A DNA stretch of 41,283 nucleotides from Myxococcales bacterium UBA5297 (GTDB lineage: Bacteria; Myxococcota; Myxococcia; Myxococcales; UBA5297): positions 1,248 to 42,530 of the forward strand of contig DHSB01000001.1 in assembly GCA_002408385.1 (NCBI GenBank), read 5' to 3'. Under the pieces are notes generated by a model, which was not told where the DNA came from, ran no database searches, and worked only from the letters and a program-made list of their open reading frames with translations. Positions 15,477-25,618 of this stretch are shown piece by piece; within the stretch, counting starts at the first letter, position 1, and every line of letters starts with the position of its first letter. A program made the position numbers and the translations under genes.

Positions 15477-16011
15477 GAGCGTCCGGCAGACCCCAGGCGT
15501 CAGACTTCAGGCTTCTTGCCCATCTGGTCAAACCCTGCCGGAGAGGTCTCCAAGGCTCGCTCAGCCCCGGGCAAACCCGCCGCGAGCCCCAGGCTCCGAC
15601 GCGCCGCGCCTCGGCGGTATCCGAAATCGACAGGCAGCAGCGCCGGGTAAGCCGCAGCGGCTCTCGAGCGCCGACGAGCGGAGCAACACCTCGGTCGGGC
15701 GGCGATCGCAGCAGGCCGCCGAGCCCCCGCTCCTTCAAGAAAGCGGTCGTGGCCGGCCGAGCCGATGGACGGACGGGCACCGAGCCTCGGAGCAGCGCTC
15801 GCCAGGCGAGCCGCCCGCCTATCGGCGCCCGCGCGCCCCGGCGGCGCGCTCGGGGTCGAAAAGGACGCGAGCCGGCGGGGCCCCGCCAGCTCGCGCACTC
15901 GGCAAGCGTGCACGAAACCCGTTCGGCCGCGCCCCAGGGCGCGCTATGAAAGCGGGGGCGGGCGTGGTAGCAGCCCAAAATCGTTTCCTGCCCGACTCTT
16001 GGGAGGCCTGT
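15477..16011. other. Intergenic stretch between divergent genes
   Basis: About 535 bp between the kinase (minus) and the TPR lipoprotein (plus), presumably holding both promoters. I see no gene with a credible start. TATGAA near 15946, about 17 bp after TTCGGC, is a weak candidate -10 for the lipoprotein gene. Confidence 0.4.
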
Positions 16012-17373
16012 GTGACGACCTTCGCGCGCGTGCTCGCGCTTCTTCCCTCCGCATTCCTCGCCGCGTGTCTGACCTCGCGGCCGGCTCCCGCCTCGCTCTC
16101 CCCGGAGTCGGAGCTGGCGCTCGCCGAGCGGGCGATGGCCGCCGGCCGCCACGACGAGGCGCTCGGGCGCTTCCGCGCCGCGCTCGCCTCCAGTCCTCAG
16201 GAGCCGGCGCCGATGCTCGGCCTGGTCGAGGCGAGCTACCGGGCCGGAAAGCTCGAGGCGCTGCTCGCCGAGCTCGAGCTGGCCGTCGACGCGCGGCCGG
16301 AGGACGCCGTGGCCCACTTCGGGCTCGGGCTCGCCTTCTTCGCCCGCTCGGCGGACGGCGAGGCGCAGGCGCTCGAGCACCTCGGGCGCGCCTGCGCGCT
16401 GGCCCCGCGCGTCGCCGAGTACCACTTCCGCCTCGGCGTCGTGCACCTGGAGTCCGAGCGCTATGCGGAGGCGGCCGAGAGCCTGCGCCGCGCGCGTGAG
16501 CTCGACCCCGCGCAGGCGCGCCACCACGTCTCGCTCGCCGTGGCGCTCTCGCGCACCGGCGACCGGGCCGGAGCGCTCTTCGCGCTCGAGGCCATCCTCG
16601 GCCTGTCGCCCGACGCTCACGATCTGCAGGTGGCCCGCCAGGTGATGGCCCGCCTCAACGATCCGTTTCGCGAGTTCCCCAAGGCCATCGAGGCCGAATT
16701 CGAGCGCGGCCTCGATTTCATGCAGCGCGCCGACGCCCCGCAGCAGGCGATGGTCGCCTTTCAGGAGATCCTCGACCGTTTCCCCGACCTGGCGGTCGTG
16801 CACGCCGCGCTCGGGCTGTGCTACCAGCGGCTCGACGACGCTGGCCGGGCCATGGACGAGTTTCGCCGGGCGCTCGAGCTGACGCCGCAGGACCCGCTCA
16901 ACCATCTGTACGTGGCCGACCTCTACTTCTCGAAGGAGCGCTATGACCGCGCGGCCGAGAGCTACCGGGAGGTGATCGCCCGCGATCCGCTCGCCGACCG
17001 CGCCTACGAGCGGCTCGGAGAGCTCGCGATGCGCCGGGCCGACTTCGACCAAGCTGCCCAGCACCTGCGCCTGCTCACCGTCCTGCGTCCCGACGACGTG
17101 CGCGCCCGACAGAGGCTCGGCGAGGCGCTGATGGGCAAGCGCTCTCTCGACGAGGCCGAGCGCGAGTTTCTCACCATCGTCAAGCGCGAGCCGAAGAACG
17201 TCGAGGCGCTGCTCAGGCTCGGGATGGTCAGCCTCGAGCGCCAGAAGCTGGAGAACGACGCGCAAGCCTCTCGGGCCCACGCCCAACGCGCCGCGCGCTA
17301 CTTCGAGAAGGTGCTCGACATCCAGCCGCAGAACGTCTTCGCCGCGAGGATGCTCAAGGCGCTCGAGCCCTAA
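16012..17373 (+). CDS. TPR-repeat lipoprotein
   Basis: 453 residues. Starting at the GTG preceded by GGGAGG at five bases gives MTTFARVLALLPSAFLAAC, a lipoprotein signal with lipobox LAAC and acylated Cys19. The rest is a run of tetratricopeptide repeats, about nine to ten. Clear copies are AERAMAAGRHDEALGRFRAAL, AEYHFRLGVVHLESERYAEAAESLRRA, and YERLGELAMRRADFDQAAQHL. TPR lipoproteins act as scaffolds at the inner face of the outer membrane or in the periplasm; no catalytic domain is present. An upstream in-frame ATG at 15946 would destroy the signal peptide, so I reject it. Confidence 0.85.
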   Translation: MTTFARVLALLPSAFLAACLTSRPAPASLSPESELALAERAMAAGRHDEALGRFRAALASSPQEPAPMLGLVEASYRAGKLEALLAELELAVDARPEDAVAHFGLGLAFFARSADGEAQALEHLGRACALAPRVAEYHFRLGVVHLESERYAEAAESLRRARELDPAQARHHVSLAVALSRTGDRAGALFALEAILGLSPDAHDLQVARQVMARLNDPFREFPKAIEAEFERGLDFMQRADAPQQAMVAFQEILDRFPDLAVVHAALGLCYQRLDDAGRAMDEFRRALELTPQDPLNHLYVADLYFSKERYDRAAESYREVIARDPLADRAYERLGELAMRRADFDQAAQHLRLLTVLRPDDVRARQRLGEALMGKRSLDEAEREFLTIVKREPKNVEALLRLGMVSLERQKLENDAQASRAHAQRAARYFEKVLDIQPQNVFAARMLKALEP

Positions 17374-17487
17374 GCGACCGCGCCATGTGCGCCTGTCGAG
17401 CGCGCCCGAGCGGCTGGTCGCGTCCGAATACCGAACGTCGTCGGCGATTGAAAGCTTCGCCGCGCCGCTGCTATCCTGTGCCGGCCC

Positions 17488-18081
17488 ATGCACGCACAAC
17501 AGCCCTCATCCTCCCCGGGCGATTCCCCCGACAACGGCGGGTTCACGCCGCGGGTCGCCCAGCCGAAGGTCGTCGGGGGTCCGCGCGACAAGAAGGAGGC
17601 CGCCAAGGAGGCCTTCCTCGACACGGTCCTCAACGCGAAGTCGCTCGTCCTCGAGATGGTCGAGGACTTTCGCGCCTCGGACCGCTTCTTCAAGTACAAG
17701 GCAAGCGTGGTCGCCGGCTGGGTGCTGCTCAGCTTGATCAGCCTCTTCGTCGCCTGCCCCTCGTCGAACAAAGCCGAGGACACCAACGAGCTGAGCGCAC
17801 GGGTGCGCGTGCAGAAGGTGAGCGCTCTCGATCGCCAGATCACCGCGCTCTACATCGAGAACCGCAGCGACGAGGACTGGGACGTGGTGCTCCTCAAGCT
17901 CAACAGCACCTACTCGGCGGCCGTCCCGGCCATCGCCGCCGGGCGCAGCGCGGTCATCCAACTCGACAAGTTCAGCGGCCTCGACGGCAAGACCCCGCCC
18001 GAGAACCTGCGCCCGCAGAAGCTCGACGTGCGGTGCGCTCAGGGCGAGGCAACCATTCAGCTCACCGAAGGCACGCCCTAG
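17488..18081 (+). CDS. Single-span membrane protein of unknown function
   Basis: 197 residues, family not recognised. The polar Pro-rich N-terminus and a helical segment (KEAAKEAFLDTVLNAKSLVLEM) would be cytoplasmic. One membrane helix lies near residues 71-93 (ASVVAGWVLLSLISLFVAC). The C-terminal ~100 residues outside look like a beta-rich domain (ARVRVQKVSALDRQITALYIENRS, then VPAIAAGRSAVIQLDKF), resembling proteins with an Ig-like extracytoplasmic domain. It begins 114 bp after the TPR lipoprotein on the same strand, so co-expression is possible. No function is proposed. Confidence 0.75.
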   Translation: MHAQQPSSSPGDSPDNGGFTPRVAQPKVVGGPRDKKEAAKEAFLDTVLNAKSLVLEMVEDFRASDRFFKYKASVVAGWVLLSLISLFVACPSSNKAEDTNELSARVRVQKVSALDRQITALYIENRSDEDWDVVLLKLNSTYSAAVPAIAAGRSAVIQLDKFSGLDGKTPPENLRPQKLDVRCAQGEATIQLTEGTP

Positions 18082-18186
18082 CCGCCCGTGGCGCCGCGGC
18101 CCTGGCGAGCACCTCGAGCCGTGGCTCGCGTCTCTGAGCGGGCCGGGCCGGGTGCATCGAGAGGGCTCGGCCTGGGGGCCACAAAG

Positions 18187-18235
18187 AGACCAAAGCGCGC
18201 GGGCAACGGCCACGAAGGCCGCCGCTCGCGCGCTT
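18187..18235 (-). terminator. Terminator of the ribosomal cluster
   Basis: A perfect 9-bp outer stem (AAGCGCGCG/CGCGCGCTT, 18193-18201 with 18227-18235) encloses a second hairpin (CGGCC/GGCCG, 18207-18221). In minus-strand direction the structure leads into TTTGGTCTCTTTG. It lies after rplQ and also between the convergent 197-residue gene and rplQ. The U-tract is interrupted, so efficiency is uncertain. Confidence 0.65.
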
Positions 18236-18263
18236 CAGAATCCAACCCGGCCGGGGAGGAGAG

Positions 18264-18704
18264 CTACTCCTTCGCCTCGCTCTGGGCCTCGGCCTTCTCC
18301 TCGGCCTTCTCCTCGCTCGGCTTGGAGGCCTTGCCCTTGGCCTTCGGCTCGAAGTCGACGAGCTGCAGCAGCGCCATCGGCGCCGCATCGCTGCGGCGGA
18401 AGCCCAGCTTCAGGATGCGGGTGTAGCCGCCCTGGCGCTCCTTCATCCGCGGGCCGATTTCGTCGAAGAGCTTCTTGAGAACCTCTTCGTCACGCACGGT
18501 GCGGAAAGCGAGGCGGCGAGCCTGCAGAGTGCCCTTCTTGCTAAGGGTGATGAGCTTCTCGACGAGGGGACGTACCTCCTTCGCCTTGGGAAGCGTGGTC
18601 TTGATCGACTCGTGCTTCAGGCACGAGGTGATCAGGTTGTCCATCAGCGCGTGATAGTGAGGCCGCGAGCGCCCCAGCTTTCTGCCGACGATTCCGTGAC
18701 GCAT
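18264..18704 (-). CDS. rplQ: 50S ribosomal protein bL17
   Basis: 146 residues. The family signature MRHGIVGRKLGRS.PHY..L is at the N-terminus, followed by the TLPKAKEVRPLVEKLIT block and GYTRILKLGFRRSDAAPMALLQLVDF. I start at this MRHG, with GGAAGGGCAGGG upstream; an in-frame upstream start would add 20 non-conserved residues. bL17 is a late-assembling protein near the peptide exit tunnel. The last ~25 residues are an Ala/Glu/Lys tail (KPSEEKAEEKAEAQ) absent from compact family members. It is the last gene of the alpha operon, 111 bp after rpoA and followed by the terminator. Confidence 0.97.
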   Translation of the reverse strand: MRHGIVGRKLGRSRPHYHALMDNLITSCLKHESIKTTLPKAKEVRPLVEKLITLSKKGTLQARRLAFRTVRDEEVLKKLFDEIGPRMKERQGGYTRILKLGFRRSDAAPMALLQLVDFEPKAKGKASKPSEEKAEEKAEAQSEAKE

Positions 18705-18815
18705 GTTGCCCTGCCCTTCCAGGTGATCGGGCGGACAGCCTCGCCGCCCGCCGTGGTTCGACAATCCAAGAGGCGGCCGGTCGGCCAGCCGCCTGAAAAT
18801 TTTCGAGGCGCGCCG

Positions 18816-19880
18816 CTACTGCGGCTGCTCGACCGGAGCCGCGCTCGGCGCCGGCGCCGAGGGCGCGGCCGGAGCCTGCGGTTGCTGTATCTTCGGCGGC
18901 CAGTTCTCGAGCTTCATGCCCAGAGACAGGCCCATCTCCGAGAGGATCTCTTTGATCTCCTTGAGGCTCTTTCGACCGAAGTTCTTGGTCTTGAGCATCT
19001 CGGCCTCGGACTTCTGCACGAGATCGCCGATGGTGCGAATGTTCGCCTGCTGCAGGCAGTTGGCCGAGCGCACCGACAGCTCGAGCTCGTCGACCGACTT
19101 GAAGAGGTTCTCGTTGAGCTTCTCCTCGGCCTGCGGCACCTCGGCGGCGACCGGCTCCTCGCTCTCGTCGAAGTTGATGAAGACCGTCACCTGCTCCTTG
19201 AGGATCTTCGCGGCGTAGGCGACCGCGTCGGCGGGCTTGACCGAGCCGTTGGTCCAGACCTCAAGGGTCAGCTTGTCGTAGTCGGTCTGCTGACCGACGC
19301 GGGCGTTGGTGACCTGGTAGTTGACCTTCTTGATCGGCGAGAAGAGCGCGTCGACGGGGATGGTGCCGATGGGCGCTCCCGGAATCTTGTTGCGATCCGC
19401 CGAGACGTAGCCGCGGCCGCGCCGGCACGACAGCTCCATGCGCAAGCGCCCGCCCTCGCTGAGCGTGAGCAGGTGGTGGCCGGGGTTGAGGACCTCGACG
19501 TCCTGATCGGTGGTGATGTCGCCCGCCTTCACCGCCTTCGGACCGGTCGCCTCGAGCACGAGCGACTTCGGCTCGCTCGTGTGCATGTGGAGGAGGACTT
19601 CCTTGAGGTTGAGGATGATATCGGTGACGTCCTCGGCAACCTCGGGGATGGTCGAAAACTCGTGGTCGACCCCTTCGATCTTGACCGAGGTGATGGCCGC
19701 GCCCTGCAGCGACGAGAGCAGCACTCGCCGCAGGCTGTTGCCCAGGGTGGTGCCGAAGCCGCGCTCGAGCGGCTCGGCGACGAACTTGCCGTAGGTGTCG
19801 CTCAGCGAGCCCTGGTCGACCGAGAGGCCGCGCGGCTTGATGAGGTCACGCCAATTCTTTGCGGTGCTGGCATCTGCCAT
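18816..19880 (-). CDS. rpoA: RNA polymerase alpha subunit
   Basis: 354 residues. The N-terminal dimerisation domain ([24 protein letters not shown] block) assembles beta and beta'. A linker follows. The C-terminal domain with helix-hairpin-helix (about 255-315: [36 protein letters not shown]) contacts UP elements and activators. A 25-residue Pro/Ala tail ([12 protein letters not shown]) extends the end. It starts at ATG after GGAGAG. The gap to the upstream rpsD is 215 bp, large for this operon, and contains two stem-loops, which may tune alpha-subunit expression. Confidence 0.98.
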   Translation of the reverse strand: MADASTAKNWRDLIKPRGLSVDQGSLSDTYGKFVAEPLERGFGTTLGNSLRRVLLSSLQGAAITSVKIEGVDHEFSTIPEVAEDVTDIILNLKEVLLHMHTSEPKSLVLEATGPKAVKAGDITTDQDVEVLNPGHHLLTLSEGGRLRMELSCRRGRGYVSADRNKIPGAPIGTIPVDALFSPIKKVNYQVTNARVGQQTDYDKLTLEVWTNGSVKPADAVAYAAKILKEQVTVFINFDESEEPVAAEVPQAEEKLNENLFKSVDELELSVRSANCLQQANIRTIGDLVQKSEAEMLKTKNFGRKSLKEIKEILSEMGLSLGMKLENWPPKIQQPQAPAAPSAPAPSAAPVEQPQ

Positions 19881-20001
19881 GATTGGTTCTCTCCTTCGGG
19901 GACGATGGGGCTAACACCCAAAGCACTGCCCGAACGGCCCGCGGCGGCGGGCGGAAACCGTGCCGCGGCGCTCTTCGCTTCTGCGGCCCGGGGCCCAGCG
20001 G

Positions 20002-20082
20002 CGAGCCCGAATCCGCCTTCGGACTCGCTCGAAAGTACCGGCCCCTACTGCCGCGTGTTCCTGGGGCGCGCGCGCCCCAGGA
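20002..20082 (-). promoter_or_regulatory. Two stem-loops in the rpsD-rpoA spacer
   Basis: Directly after rpsD lies a perfect 24-bp palindrome (20059-20082, core CTGGGGCGCGCGCGCCCCAG). Further on, CGAG..CCGAA pairs with TTCGG..CTCG (20002-20027). Neither is followed by a U-tract on the minus strand. mRNA processing, attenuation or translational feedback are possible roles; none is shown. Confidence 0.45.
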
Positions 20083-20095
20083 CGCCAAGCTTTGG

Positions 20096-20722
20096 CTACT
20101 TCGAGTAGAGCTCGACGATGAGCTGCTCGTTGATCGGCATGGTGATGTCTTCGCGCGTCGGAGTCGTCTTCACCGTCGCCTTGAAGGCCTTCTTGTCGAT
20201 CTCGAGCCAGCCGGGAACGCCGCGGCGATCGACCGTCTCGAGCGCCTCGGCGACTCGAACGATCTTCCGGCCCCTCTCGCACACCTCGACCACATCGCCG
20301 GCGCGGCAGCTATACGAGGGGATGTTCACCCGGCGCCCGTTGAGGTTGAAGTGCCCATGACGCACGAGCTGGCGCGCCTCATTGCGCGTGTCGGCGAAGC
20401 CAGCGCGAAACACCACGTTGTCGAGGCGAAGCTCGAGCCCCTGGAGCAGGTTCTCGCCGGTCTTGCCCTTCTTCGCGGCCGCGCGCGCATAGGTGAGCGC
20501 GAACTGGCGCTCGAGCAGGCCGTACATGCGCTTGACCTTCTGCTTCTCGCGCAACTGCACGCCATACTCGCTGAACTTCGCCCTGCCCTGGCCGTGCTGG
20601 CCGGGAGGATAGGGCCGCCGCTCGATCGCGCACTTGTCCGTGTAGCAGCGGTCGCCCTTGAGGTACATCTTCAGGTTCTCGCGCCGGCATAGACGGCAGG
20701 CGCTTTCGATGTAACGAGCCAA
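20096..20722 (-). CDS. rpsD: 30S ribosomal protein uS4
   Basis: 208 residues. uS4 nucleates assembly of the 5' domain of 16S rRNA. It is the zinc-binding (C+) form: C9-x2-C12 and C26-x4-C31 within [18 protein letters not shown]. The central S4 RNA-binding fold follows ([34 protein letters not shown]), then the family C-terminus ending [13 protein letters not shown]. It lies in the alpha operon between rpsK (67 bp) and rpoA. In Escherichia coli S4 is the feedback repressor of this operon; whether the same holds here cannot be read from the sequence. Confidence 0.98.
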   Translation of the reverse strand: MARYIESACRLCRRENLKMYLKGDRCYTDKCAIERRPYPPGQHGQGRAKFSEYGVQLREKQKVKRMYGLLERQFALTYARAAAKKGKTGENLLQGLELRLDNVVFRAGFADTRNEARQLVRHGHFNLNGRRVNIPSYSCRAGDVVEVCERGRKIVRVAEALETVDRRGVPGWLEIDKKAFKATVKTTPTREDITMPINEQLIVELYSK

Positions 20723-20789
20723 GACATCACTCCTTGACGAAGATGGTCTGGCCGCCCCGCGAAAGGGCCGGGCGGCGAAGAGGTGTGGA

Positions 20790-21281
20790 CTAGACCCGGC
20801 GGCGCTTGGGCGGCCGGCAGCCGTTGTGCGGGATGGGCGTAACGTCGCGGATGAGGGTGATCTTCAGCCCGGCGGCCGACAGCGCCCGCAGTGCCGACTC
20901 GCGCCCGGCGCCCGGTCCGTTGACGAAGACGGTCACGTTGCGCAGGCCGTGCTCCATCGCCTTGGCGGCGGCGTCCCCGGCGGCCACCTGCGCGGCGAAC
21001 GGAGTCGACTTGCGCGAGCCGCGAAAGCCACGCGCTCCCGACGACGACCAGGAGATGACGTTGCCCGAGACGTCCGAGATGGTGATCAGCGTGTTGTTGA
21101 AGGTGCTCTGGATGTGCACCACGCCGTTGAGGATGTTCTTCCGGGACTTCTTCTTGCCCTTCTTCGGGGTCACCGCCGACGGCGTAATCGTCGGGGCGGC
21201 ATCGAGGTTGGGAATGCTCGGACCCGCCTCGGCGGGCTTTTCGTCCGCAGCAGGGGCCACGGGATTCTTCTCGTCAGCCAT
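20790..21281 (-). CDS. rpsK: 30S ribosomal protein uS11
   Basis: 163 residues. uS11 sits on the 30S platform next to the mRNA exit. The canonical part begins near residue 42 (KGKKKSRKN) with [32 protein letters not shown], and the C-terminal [20 protein letters not shown]. About 40 residues precede this ([17 protein letters not shown]...), an Ala/Pro/Glu-rich extension not found in the ~129-residue standard protein. There is no better internal ATG. It lies between rpsM and rpsD in normal alpha-operon order. Confidence 0.97.
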   Translation of the reverse strand: MADEKNPVAPAADEKPAEAGPSIPNLDAAPTITPSAVTPKKGKKKSRKNILNGVVHIQSTFNNTLITISDVSGNVISWSSSGARGFRGSRKSTPFAAQVAAGDAAAKAMEHGLRNVTVFVNGPGAGRESALRALSAAGLKITLIRDVTPIPHNGCRPPKRRRV

Positions 21282-21376
21282 CGTGATGCCTCATTGGTTC
21301 TCGCTCGGAAGCCTTGCTCCGAGCGATTGGTCTGGGGTGCGGTGCGGCACCCAAAACGGGACTATTCTGTACTCGC

Positions 21377-21751
21377 CTACCTCGCGGCGGGCTTGCGGAT
21401 GATGCCGCGCTTGGGCCCCTTGCGGGTTCGCGCGTTGGTATGGGTGCGCTGTCCGCGCACCGGCAGGCCACGGCGGTGGCGCAGCCCGCGATAGCAGCCA
21501 AGGTCCATCAGCCGCTTGACGTTCATCGACACCTCGCGCCGCAGGTCGCCCTCGACCTTGTAGTTGGTGTCGATAACTTCGCGAAGGCGGCGCAGCTCGT
21601 CCTCGGTCAGCGAGTTGCTGCGGGTGTTGCCCGCGACCTGCGCGGCCTCGCAGATCTTCTTGGCGCTCGTGCGCCCGATCCCGAAGACGTAGGTCAGGGC
21701 AATCTCGATGTGCTTGTCACGCGGCAGGTCGACGCCGCTGATACGTGCCAT
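21377..21751 (-). CDS. rpsM: 30S ribosomal protein uS13
   Basis: 124 residues, normal length. uS13 lies in the 30S head and contacts tRNA and the 50S subunit. Visible blocks: [31 protein letters not shown] helix-hairpin-helix, [21 protein letters not shown], and [19 protein letters not shown] at the end. The start ATG follows AAGGAGTCAAG. rpmJ is 54 bp upstream and rpsK 95 bp downstream. Confidence 0.98.
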   Translation of the reverse strand: MARISGVDLPRDKHIEIALTYVFGIGRTSAKKICEAAQVAGNTRSNSLTEDELRRLREVIDTNYKVEGDLRREVSMNVKRLMDLGCYRGLRHRRGLPVRGQRTHTNARTRKGPKRGIIRKPAAR

Positions 21752-21805
21752 GGCTTCTTGACTCCTTGGAAAGGTGATCGTGGATGGCCGGAGGCGGCCC
21801 TCCCG

Positions 21806-21922
21806 TTAGCCCTGCCTCTGCTTGTGGCGAGGATTGGCCTTGCAGATGACCCGCACAATCCCGCGGCGGCGGATGACCTTGCACTTCTCGCAAACCTTCT
21901 TGACCGATGCTCTGACCTTCAT
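21806..21922 (-). CDS. rpmJ: 50S ribosomal protein bL36
   Basis: A 38-residue protein: [15 protein letters not shown], then [12 protein letters not shown] and NPRHKQRQG. The zinc ligands Cys11, Cys14, Cys27 and His33 are all present, so this is the C+ form that stabilises 23S rRNA near the GTPase centre. It sits between infA and rpsM as in most bacteria. Confidence 0.96.
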   Translation of the reverse strand: MKVRASVKKVCEKCKVIRRRGIVRVICKANPRHKQRQG

Positions 21923-22026
21923 GATCCCTGCGCTCCGCGCGCCCCTTGTGCCGAGCGCGCCTTTGTAGAGACAGCAATTAACCTCGCCAGACAGAAGCCG
22001 ACGGCCACCCGGCCGCGCGCGCCCTG

Positions 22027-22245
22027 CTACTTGGCGCGGTAGGTGATGCGCCCACGAGTCAAGTCGTAGGGCGACAGCTCCACCTTCACCTTGTCGCCAG
22101 GCAGGATGCGGATGAAGTGCATGCGCATCTTGCCGCTGATGTGTGCGAGCACCTTGTGCCCGTTCACCAACTCCACCCTGAACATGGCGTTGGGAAGCGG
22201 CTCAATCACCGTTCCCTCCACCTCAATCGAATCGTCCTTGGGCAT
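22027..22245 (-). CDS. infA: Translation initiation factor IF-1
   Basis: 72 residues, normal length, a single OB fold: [56 protein letters not shown]. It binds the ribosomal A site during initiation together with IF-2 and IF-3. The gene is preceded by a good promoter, so the alpha genes can be transcribed independently of spc. The usual map (methionine aminopeptidase) gene between adk and infA is absent. Confidence 0.98.
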   Translation of the reverse strand: MPKDDSIEVEGTVIEPLPNAMFRVELVNGHKVLAHISGKMRMHFIRILPGDKVKVELSPYDLTRGRITYRAK

Positions 22246-22290
22246 GGTCTCTCGCGTTCTCGTCCGCCGGCTCCTTCAGGAAACCGCGGG

Positions 22291-22319
22291 CGTATAACAG
22301 TTTCTCTCGCGCATTGCAA
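22291..22319 (-). promoter_or_regulatory. Putative sigma70 promoter for infA and the alpha operon
   Basis: On the minus strand TTGCAA (22314-22319) and TATACG (22291-22296) are separated by exactly 17 bp. The predicted start lies about 40 bases before the infA ATG. It falls in the 233-bp adk-infA gap, where the spc and alpha blocks meet. Confidence 0.65.
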
Positions 22320-22478
22320 GCGCCCTGGGGTCCGCTCGCTCGCAGGGGCAATTGAAGGAGCGCCCGGAGAGCACTGCGCGGGCGCGCCAACCCCAGGCGG
22401 CGCGCGCGCGGGGCTCGCTTTCAACACCCGAGCGCCCCGAGTCACATCTGCGCGCGGCCACGTGCCGCGCGCGTGCCG

Positions 22479-23129
22479 CTAGGCCAGGCCCTCGACCGCC
22501 TTCTCTATCTGGCTGTAGACCCCTTCGGCGGACCCGACTCCGCTGATGGTAACGAGCAGGCCCTTGTGCCGATAGAAGGCGATCAGCGGCGCGGTCTTCT
22601 GCCAATACTGCTTGTTGCGCTCGACGACGCGCTCTGGCTTGTCGTCGTCGCGCTGGATGAGCCCCGTCGCGCAGAGGTCACAGAAGCCTGCGCGCTGAGG
22701 CGGGCTGTGGACGACGTGGTAGACCGCCCCGTCCTTCGGACAGCTACGCCGGCCGCTGATGCGCTCGACGATCTTCTCCTCGGGCACTTCGATGGAGAGC
22801 ACCTTGTCGATGCTCTTGCCCGAGGCCGCCAGCATCCTCTCGAGCGCCTCGGCCTGCGGCACGGTGCGGGGAAAACCGTCGAGGACAAAGCCCTTCTGCG
22901 CGTCGGGCGCCTGGAGTCGCTCCTCGATGATACCGATGACGATCTCGTCGGGAACGAGCGCCCCCGCGTCCATCAAGGGCTTGGCCTTCTTGCCGAGCAC
23001 CGTTCCCTGACGAGCCGATTCCCGGAGGATGTCGCCGGTCGAGACCTGGGGAATCTGGTGGTCGGCGACAAGCCTCTTGGCCTGCGTGCCCTTACCGGCC
23101 CCTGGCGGGCCCAACAAGATCAGGTTCAT
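22479..23129 (-). CDS. adk: Adenylate kinase, zinc-lid type
   Basis: 216 residues; converts AMP + ATP to two ADP. P-loop GPPGAGKGT (7-15), AMP-binding STGDILR, GFVLDGFPRT and the lid arginine region QRDDD are intact. The long lid carries Cys130-x2-Asp133 and Cys150-x2-Cys153, a four-ligand zinc site. In Bacillus subtilis the ligands are C130, C133, C150 and D153, so here the Asp has moved to the second position. It follows secY by 113 bp, as in many bacterial spc operons. Confidence 0.97.
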   Translation of the reverse strand: MNLILLGPPGAGKGTQAKRLVADHQIPQVSTGDILRESARQGTVLGKKAKPLMDAGALVPDEIVIGIIEERLQAPDAQKGFVLDGFPRTVPQAEALERMLAASGKSIDKVLSIEVPEEKIVERISGRRSCPKDGAVYHVVHSPPQRAGFCDLCATGLIQRDDDKPERVVERNKQYWQKTAPLIAFYRHKGLLVTISGVGSAEGVYSQIEKAVEGLA

Positions 23130-23242
23130 GCTCTGCTCCCTCCCCCGTGGTCAGAGGTTTTGCGGGCGCTGCTGCCAAAGCGCCCTGCCGGTCGGTCGGC
23201 CGGCAGGGCGCGACAGCCCCGTCACTGAGGGCGACACCCTCT

Positions 23243-24595
<1,353 letters not shown>

Positions 24596-24740
24596 CCTTT
24601 CCTCCTCGAGAGCCCCTCGATTCGCCACTATCCCTCTTGAGGATGGGCGTTCTGCTGGTCGGGCTCCACTGAGACCCTAGTTGAACAATCGTCGGCGCGG
24701 CTCATGCCCGCTGAGTTTAGCCGCACCGCCGACTGCTCTC

Positions 24741-25286
24741 TTACGCCTTGGTCTGTTTGTCGGCCTGCCGAGCCTTGCGCTCGCGAGCCTGGCGGGCACG
24801 CACGCCCTCGCCGCGCCCTGGGAGCTTGAGCTCCTTGTCGGCGATCAGCTCAAGCTTGCCGCCGGCCTTCTCGATGGCCGCCTTGGCAGCCTCGCTGGCG
24901 CGGTTGGCCTTGATGGTCAGGGGCTTGGTGAGCGAGCCGCGCGCGAGGACCTTGAGCCCGTCTTTGCGATCCTTGAGCAAGCCCTTGCTCTCGAGCACCT
25001 CCACATCGACCGTCGCCCCGGCCTCGAAGCACCGCTCGAGGGTCGCGAGGTTGATCTCCGCCCAATCGCGGCGGAACGGATTGTGGAAGCCGAACTTCGG
25101 CATGCGCCTCTGCAGCGGCATCTGCCCGCCTTCGAAGCCCTCGAAGTGCATGTTCCCGGTGCGGGCCTTCTGGCCCTTGCCGCCCCGGCCGGCGGTCTTG
25201 CCCCAACCCGAGCCCTGACCGCGGCCGACGCGCTTTTTCGAGTGGCGCGATCCCTTCGGCGCCTTCAACTGAGACAGAGACAACAT
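24741..25286 (-). CDS. rplO: 50S ribosomal protein uL15
   Basis: 181 residues. uL15 is a late-assembly protein bridging 23S rRNA domains. The family N-terminus is clear ([36 protein letters not shown] Gly/Arg-rich stretch), as are [17 protein letters not shown] and the C-terminal KAGGKLELI. About 30 extra residues close the protein ([25 protein letters not shown]), a basic tail beyond the usual end. It lies between rpmD (60 bp) and secY (145 bp). Confidence 0.97.
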   Translation of the reverse strand: MLSLSQLKAPKGSRHSKKRVGRGQGSGWGKTAGRGGKGQKARTGNMHFEGFEGGQMPLQRRMPKFGFHNPFRRDWAEINLATLERCFEAGATVDVEVLESKGLLKDRKDGLKVLARGSLTKPLTIKANRASEAAKAAIEKAGGKLELIADKELKLPGRGEGVRARQARERKARQADKQTKA

Positions 25287-25346
25287 TGACTTCTCCGATC
25301 CTTGAAGATGCGGAAACAGCCGCGCCGAGGCGGCCGTTCCGGGCAG

Positions 25347-25589
25347 CTACTTGCTCGCCGCCTGCTCGGCAGGCTTGGCCGCGCGCCGCGGCCGCCTGAC
25401 CGGCTCCTCGTCGACGCGCTCCCAGACCACCATGTGCTGCAGCTTGCGACACATCCCCATCGTCTCCGGGGTGTCGGGGAGGATGCGCTCCTGGTTGAGC
25501 CGGTAGAGCCCCAACCCCTTGAGGGTCGCCAGATGGTCCTTGGACCGACCGGCGCGGCTGCGAACGAGCTTCACCTTGATGCCTGGCAT
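25347..25589 (-). CDS. rpmD: 50S ribosomal protein uL30
   Basis: 80 residues. The 58-residue core is standard: [28 protein letters not shown] and [16 protein letters not shown] basic/Ala-rich tail of about 20 residues ([16 protein letters not shown]) is added. It follows rpsE by 29 bp and precedes rplO, the normal spc order. Confidence 0.96.
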   Translation of the reverse strand: MPGIKVKLVRSRAGRSKDHLATLKGLGLYRLNQERILPDTPETMGMCRKLQHMVVWERVDEEPVRRPRRAAKPAEQAASK

Positions 25590-25618
25590 TGCTTGCTCTC
25601 CTGCTGCTGCGCGAGGCG

